From assembly GCA_031282905.1 (NCBI GenBank), contig JAITCV010000257.1:1-8464 (forward strand): a stretch of 8,464 nucleotides of DNA. Reading direction: 5' to 3'. The notes beneath the pieces are model-generated. The model made no database searches. It was not told where the DNA came from and saw nothing but the letters and a program-made list of their open reading frames with translations. Of the stretch, positions 5,199-8,464 are shown piece after piece. Positions within the stretch are counted from its first letter, which is position 1; each line of letters opens with the position of its first letter. The translations under genes and the position numbers were made by a program. Source of the DNA: Azoarcus sp. (GTDB taxonomy: Bacteria > Pseudomonadota > Gammaproteobacteria > Burkholderiales > Rhodocyclaceae).

Positions 5199-6761
5199 AT
5201 GAGGCATCTCCCACTTTTTGCGGCGCTTGCCGCCGTCCTGCTGACGACGAGCGGCTGCATCACGGAGCAGGCCGTGCTCCGCGAGGCGGAGACCATCGCC
5301 GAACCCCTCCGCAGCGGGCCGGAAAAGCCCGTGGTGAAGAACATCACCAATTTCGCGCCGGCGCTGCGCTGCATGGATCGCACCCTGATGATGTACGGCA
5401 TTCGTGATCTGGTGGTCATCAGCGAGGACATCGAGGACAAGACCAAGAAAGTCTCCGCCGGCACCAAGGACATGCTGATCTCGGCGGTGTCCGACATGAC
5501 GCGCAGCAGCCGGGCAATCCGTTTGATCGCCTGGGGCAACGATTCGGGCAACCTCATCAGTTTCATGAAGGAGTCCGAAAGCAAGGGGCTCTTCCAATTG
5601 CGTCCGCAATTCGGCATCCGCGGCTCGATTTCGCAATTCGACGAAAACATCGCCAAGAGCACCGCCGGGGCCGGGCTGGCGTGGGATCCGTTCGGCAGCG
5701 TCGGCAAGGCCAGTTCCGCCTCGGTCTCCATCCTCGGGCTGGATCTGACCATGATGAGCACGGCGGATTTGACCATCATCCCGGGCGTGACTTCGAACAA
5801 TACCGTCGCCATCGTGCGCTCGGGCAGCGGCACCGAAGCCGAGGCGGGCTACAGCAAGTTCGGCATCAATTTCCAGATGAACATGGCGCGTTCGGATGGC
5901 ATGTCGCAGGCTTTGCGCAACCTGGTCGACCTGGCCACGATCGAACTGTTCGGCAAACTCACCAAGACGCCGTATTGGTCTTGCCTGGGCAGCGCCCCCG
6001 ATGCGCCCGAGGTCAAGATCGAGATCGAGGACTGGTATCACAGCCTGTTTGCCGATACGGGCAGTTTCGTCGCCTACTGGCAAAACCAGTTGCGCCTGCG
6101 CGGCGTCTACCGCCGTGAAGCGAATGGCGTGCCCGACGAGGCGCTGCAGGTCGCGGTCGAGGTCTACCGCGAGGCGCTCGGTCTCGAAAGAAATGCCAAG
6201 GTCGATCTGGCACTGTTTACCGCCTACCTGAACGCCAACCACTACGAAGTCGCGCCCAAGGCGCAGGCCCTGCTCGCGGCCCGCCAGCAGCAGAGCTTTG
6301 CGCCCGCGACCCAGCCGTCAGCGCCCGACCCGTCCCCGGCCCATCGATCCCCGTTGCGGATCGATATTCGCTCGGCAAATGGCGGCAACCGTTTCCAACC
6401 CGGCGAGAATATCGTCTTCAAGGTCGTCCCCAGCCGTGACGCCTACGTCTATTGCTTCATGCAGGACGAGAACCGGGCGGTGATGCGTTTCTTCCCCAAC
6501 CGTTTCACCCAGGATGCCTTCGTGCCGGCGCGAGGCATGGATTTGCCCAGGGGGAACGAATTCAACATCAACGCCAGCACGCGCGGCGGGCAGGAAACCG
6601 TTGCCTGCTTCGCCACCGAACGCGACGTGTTTACCGAATTGCCGGGCGATATCGCCATGGGCGACTTCGAGGCCCTGCCCGTCAAAAGTCTTGCCGAAGT
6701 CAGCACGGCCTTCCGGCGTTTCCAAGGCGCGACGGCTGAATTTCCCATTCAACTCAGGTAA
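5199..6761 (+). CDS. CsgG/HfaB-like secretion lipoprotein with C-terminal DUF4384-like domain
   Basis: This is a 520-residue protein. The start at 5199 gives a lipoprotein signal (LLTTSGC, lipid on Cys20; Ile at +2 fits outer-membrane sorting). Residues about 45-262 resemble CsgG: an early strand (PVVKNITNFA), KDMLISAVSDM, then RGSISQFDENI, a Gly/Ser-rich stretch, SVSILGLDLTMMSTADLTIIPGV, VAIVRSGSG, YSKFGINFQM, and a helix ALRNLVDLATIELFGKL. In CsgG the matching segments form the transmembrane hairpins and periplasmic ring of a nine-subunit pore that exports amyloid subunits. Residues about 270-365 are a helical linker. Residues 387-485 resemble DUF4384: GNRFQPGENIVFKVVPSRDAYVYCF, then FFPNRFTQDAFV. 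E. coli CsgG is only 277 residues, so this is nearly twice as long. It is probably the export pore for the two curlin-like proteins. The CsgG match is by pattern only. Confidence 0.82.
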   Translation: MRHLPLFAALAAVLLTTSGCITEQAVLREAETIAEPLRSGPEKPVVKNITNFAPALRCMDRTLMMYGIRDLVVISEDIEDKTKKVSAGTKDMLISAVSDMTRSSRAIRLIAWGNDSGNLISFMKESESKGLFQLRPQFGIRGSISQFDENIAKSTAGAGLAWDPFGSVGKASSASVSILGLDLTMMSTADLTIIPGVTSNNTVAIVRSGSGTEAEAGYSKFGINFQMNMARSDGMSQALRNLVDLATIELFGKLTKTPYWSCLGSAPDAPEVKIEIEDWYHSLFADTGSFVAYWQNQLRLRGVYRREANGVPDEALQVAVEVYREALGLERNAKVDLALFTAYLNANHYEVAPKAQALLAARQQQSFAPATQPSAPDPSPAHRSPLRIDIRSANGGNRFQPGENIVFKVVPSRDAYVYCFMQDENRAVMRFFPNRFTQDAFVPARGMDLPRGNEFNINASTRGGQETVACFATERDVFTELPGDIAMGDFEALPVKSLAEVSTAFRRFQGATAEFPIQLR

Positions 6762-7105
6762 TGCCGATCATGAAGGCAAGTCATGCTATTGTTGTTTTGA
6801 CGTCGTCGTGGCTGGGACTGGCCGCGGACCTCGTCCATGCGGGCACCAGCCTGGTGGAAATCGACCATCCCGCCCAGATACTGGCCGAGAGCGACGCCAG
6901 TTTCAGCACGACGGTACGCGACCGGCGTCAGGAATCGGGGCGGATACTGCGTTGCTGGCAGCATGGCCGTCTGCTGTATGAAGGCAGCGGCTTCACCCAG
7001 CCGGCCGTGCCCCAGTCATCATCCGTCGTCGTGAACCGCAAGGATGGCGAAATGACGACCCTGTTCAATTTCCAGGATGGCCTGTGCATCCTTTCCGACC
7101 GTTGA
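6761..7105 (+). CDS. Small secreted two-cysteine protein, unknown function
   Basis: This is a 114-residue protein. Its ATG shares one base with the TAA of the CsgG-like gene (TAATG), indicating translational coupling; an in-frame ATG at 6770 (MKASH) is an equally good start and gives the more typical lysine-second signal peptide. The signal core is IVVLTSSWLGLAADLVHA, cleaved near residue 27. The mature part of about 87 residues has two cysteines (65 and 109) and looks beta-rich (GRILRCWQHGRLLYEG, SSSVVVNR, TTLFNFQDGLCILS). Coupling to the pore gene suggests a job at the secretion site. By position and size it could parallel the CsgC/CsgH anti-aggregation proteins of curli systems, but I see no sequence signature that shows this. 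Confidence 0.8.
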   Translation: MPIMKASHAIVVLTSSWLGLAADLVHAGTSLVEIDHPAQILAESDASFSTTVRDRRQESGRILRCWQHGRLLYEGSGFTQPAVPQSSSVVVNRKDGEMTTLFNFQDGLCILSDR

Positions 7106-7120
7106 TGAGCGATCACGGTC
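7097..7120 (+). promoter_or_regulatory. Stem-loop abutting the ribosome site of the DUF2807 gene
   Basis: GACCG-T-TGAT pairs with ATCA-CGGTC, a 9-bp stem with one bulged T and a 5-base loop GAGCG. It contains the preceding gene's stop codon and ends directly before the AAGGA ribosome site at 7121-7125. Ribosomes finishing the upstream gene would melt it, so it could couple translation of the two genes. Regulation is inferred. Confidence 0.4.
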
Positions 7121-7133
7121 AAGGATATGTCCA

Positions 7134-7814
7134 ATGAAAATACCTCCGATCCTTGCTGGTTTGTTGGTGACGACGCTGGCCCATGGCGCGGGCACGATAC
7201 GCCAGGAACACGATATTCCCGCCATCGACCGCGTCGTGCTCGAAACGCCCGGTGATCTGGAAATTCGTCCAGGCGCGCAGGCGCGGCTGAGCATCGAAGC
7301 CGAGCAGAAGGTGCTGGACGCGCTCGATTTCTCGACCAGCGGCGGCACCCTGACCTTGCGCAGCAAGGGCGGCGGTTTCAGCACGCAATATGGCATCAAT
7401 TATGTTGTTGTCGTTCCCCATCTGCATCTGCTGTCCAATCGGGGCAGCGGCGGCGCCACGGTCGGCGCGTTTCATGGCGACACGCTCGATGTCGAATTGG
7501 CGGGCAGCGGCAATATCGCGCTCGACGGCGTCGAGGCCAAACGCCTGAGCCTCCATGTGTCCGGCTCTGGCTCCATCGCCGCCACGGGAAACGGAGATGC
7601 GCTGAAGGCGGAGATCAGCGGTTCGGGCAGCATCGACGCCGAACACTACGCGGCGGCCCGCGCGGAAGCGAAGATTGGCGGCTCGGGCGAAATTCGCGTA
7701 CACGCGCGTGAACGTCTCGATGCCGACATCAGCGGCGCGGGCAACATCCGCTATCTGGGAAAACCGTCCATCACACACGCCATCACCGGCGCCGGATCAG
7801 TCGATCCACTCTGA
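7134..7814 (+). CDS. DUF2807 (GIN domain) secreted beta-helix protein
   Basis: This is a 226-residue protein with AAGGA 8 bases before the ATG. A short signal peptide (MKIPPILAGLLVTTLAHGAG) is cleaved near residue 18. Residues 25-60 (IDRVVLETPGDLEIRPG, ARLSIEAEQ) match the usual opening of DUF2807 proteins. A glycine-turn motif G-[SA]-G-x-[IV] then recurs about every 20 residues (GSGGATV 104, GSGNIAL 124, GSGSIAA 144, GSGSIDA 163, GSGEIRV 183, GAGNIRY 201, GAGSVDP 219), as in the stacked turns of this family's beta-helix. Family members are annotated as putative adhesins or autotransporter-like heads; their biochemical role is not settled. It is sandwiched, with gaps of 28 and 21 bases, between the pore-coupled gene and the second curlin-like subunit, so it is very likely part of the same operon and surface structure. 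Confidence 0.9.
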   Translation: MKIPPILAGLLVTTLAHGAGTIRQEHDIPAIDRVVLETPGDLEIRPGAQARLSIEAEQKVLDALDFSTSGGTLTLRSKGGGFSTQYGINYVVVVPHLHLLSNRGSGGATVGAFHGDTLDVELAGSGNIALDGVEAKRLSLHVSGSGSIAATGNGDALKAEISGSGSIDAEHYAAARAEAKIGGSGEIRVHARERLDADISGAGNIRYLGKPSITHAITGAGSVDPL

Positions 7815-7835
7815 CCCACCAAGGAGATTTCAACC

Positions 7836-8464
7836 ATGGACATCCGTAGCCTTGCTTCATGCGCCGGTCTGGCGTTCGCACTGTCCTGCGCGGGAAACCT
7901 TGCCGCGCAGTCCCAGACGACCATTGGCGGCAATGTGATCCAGAACCAGCGCGATTCGAACAACCGCCAGGAACTCGATCTCGGCAACAGCAGCGGGCGC
8001 GCCAGGGCGGAAGTCACCGTCGGCAATGTGGTCCAGGATCAGTCCGGCTCATCCAATGCCCAGGCGATGGGAATCGGCAATGCCTCCGACAACGCGCATG
8101 CACACGATATCCACGTCGGTGCCGCGATCCAGACCCAGTCCGGACAACACAATGCCCAACGCGCCAATATTGGCAATGCCTCCAATAATGCCTATTCGCA
8201 TGTCTACGTGGGCAGCGTGACACAGGGGCAATCCGGCCAATTCAACAACCAGCAGGTCAACATCGGCAATGCTTCCGGCAATGCCCGCTCGAACGTCAAC
8301 ATAGGCAGCGTGACGCAGGGGCAGCGCGGGCAATTCAACGATCAGCAGGTCAACATCGGCAATGCGACCGGCAATGGCAGCTCGAACGTCAGGATAGGCA
8401 GCGTGGTGCAGGAACAGCATGGGCAGTTCAGCAACCAGCAGATCAATATCGGCAATACATCGGG
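7836..8464 (+). CDS. Second curlin-like repeat protein, putative amyloid subunit (partial)
   Basis: The gene is open to the right edge; 209 codons are seen. AAGGAG lies 9 bases before the ATG. The signal peptide (LASCAGLAFALSCAGNLAA) is cleaved before about Gln25, giving QSQ, much like the QSK start of the first subunit. At least six repeats of about 31 residues follow, built on V-x-[VI]-G, then Q-x-Q-x-G-x-x-N-x-Q, then I-G-N-A-[ST]-x-N. The turn motif is shared with the first subunit, but the first strand differs: an IGSV/VGNV type replaces the Asn-rich IQNLNQ type. Repeats 4-6 are nearly the same at DNA level. It probably co-assembles with, nucleates or replaces the first subunit. The end and total repeat count lie outside the window. 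Confidence 0.85.
   Translation, partial: MDIRSLASCAGLAFALSCAGNLAAQSQTTIGGNVIQNQRDSNNRQELDLGNSSGRARAEVTVGNVVQDQSGSSNAQAMGIGNASDNAHAHDIHVGAAIQTQSGQHNAQRANIGNASNNAYSHVYVGSVTQGQSGQFNNQQVNIGNASGNARSNVNIGSVTQGQRGQFNDQQVNIGNATGNGSSNVRIGSVVQEQHGQFSNQQINIGNTS
7917..8464 (+). repeat. About 93-bp tandem repeats in the second curlin-like gene
   Basis: The period is 31 codons (93 bp), with one 32-codon unit. Units starting near 8214, 8307 and 8400 share long identical stretches such as CAGCAGGTCAACATCGGCAA (first two) and ATAGGCAGCGTG (last two), indicating recent expansion or gene conversion. The array continues past the window end. Confidence 0.85.

Noticed and set aside
4634..6242. Two long overlapping minus-strand open frames opposite the 118- and 520-residue genes
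   Set aside because: They are antisense shadows with no start context and no recognisable domain, whereas the plus-strand frames have lipoprotein and Sec signals and conserved-looking domains.
7119..7778. Minus-strand open frame opposite the DUF2807 gene
   Set aside because: It is the antisense of a repetitive Gly-rich gene. The plus-strand product matches DUF2807 with seven regularly spaced turns.
7836..7910. Lipoprotein signal in the second repeat protein (Cys18 in ALSCAG)
   Set aside because: Ala at -3 and Leu at -2 do not make a good lipobox, and a normal cleavage site after LAA before QSQ fits the first subunit's pattern.

Overview
The window is GC-rich, and its genes use mostly G or C at third codon positions. 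The Sec signal peptides, a C-terminal Phe outer-membrane barrel signal, an OmpA-type peptidoglycan-binding domain, a CsgG-like lipoprotein and dispersed palindromic repeats (REP/MITE-like) all point to a Gram-negative pseudomonadote, probably beta- or gammaproteobacterial. That placement is inference; there is no rRNA or housekeeping marker here. All ten genes I can support begin with an export signal, so the window is essentially a cell-envelope/surface locus.

Left half (1-3103), all on the minus strand, in transcription order: an outer-membrane beta-barrel protein of unknown function (3103-1865), an OmpA-family peptidoglycan-binding protein (1774-1070), a small secreted four-cysteine protein (874-395), and the start of a further secreted protein (307-1) that runs off the window. 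That last gene has a run of 14 C just after its signal-peptide codons, a classic layout for phase variation by slippage. A long imperfect palindrome sits between the OmpA gene and the small secreted gene, and a G-quadruplex-like tract lies between the last two genes.

Middle (3104-3675): a 572-base divergent intergenic region with three different dispersed palindromic repeats in a row.

Right half (3676-8464), all on the plus strand and tightly spaced, so probably one operon: a secreted protein made of ten curlin-like repeats of about 31 residues; a small secreted two-cysteine protein with a degenerate version of the repeat; a 520-residue lipoprotein with a CsgG/HfaB-like part and a C-terminal DUF4384-like domain; a small secreted two-cysteine protein; a DUF2807 (GIN-domain) beta-helix protein; and a second secreted curlin-like repeat protein, cut by the window end.

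Best reading: the right half is a divergent curli-like functional-amyloid system. Two long-repeat subunits (CsgA/CsgB-like roles) would be secreted through an enlarged CsgG-type pore, with accessory proteins that do not look like CsgE, CsgF or CsgC. The left-hand genes may anchor or modify the surface structure, but only proximity supports that.
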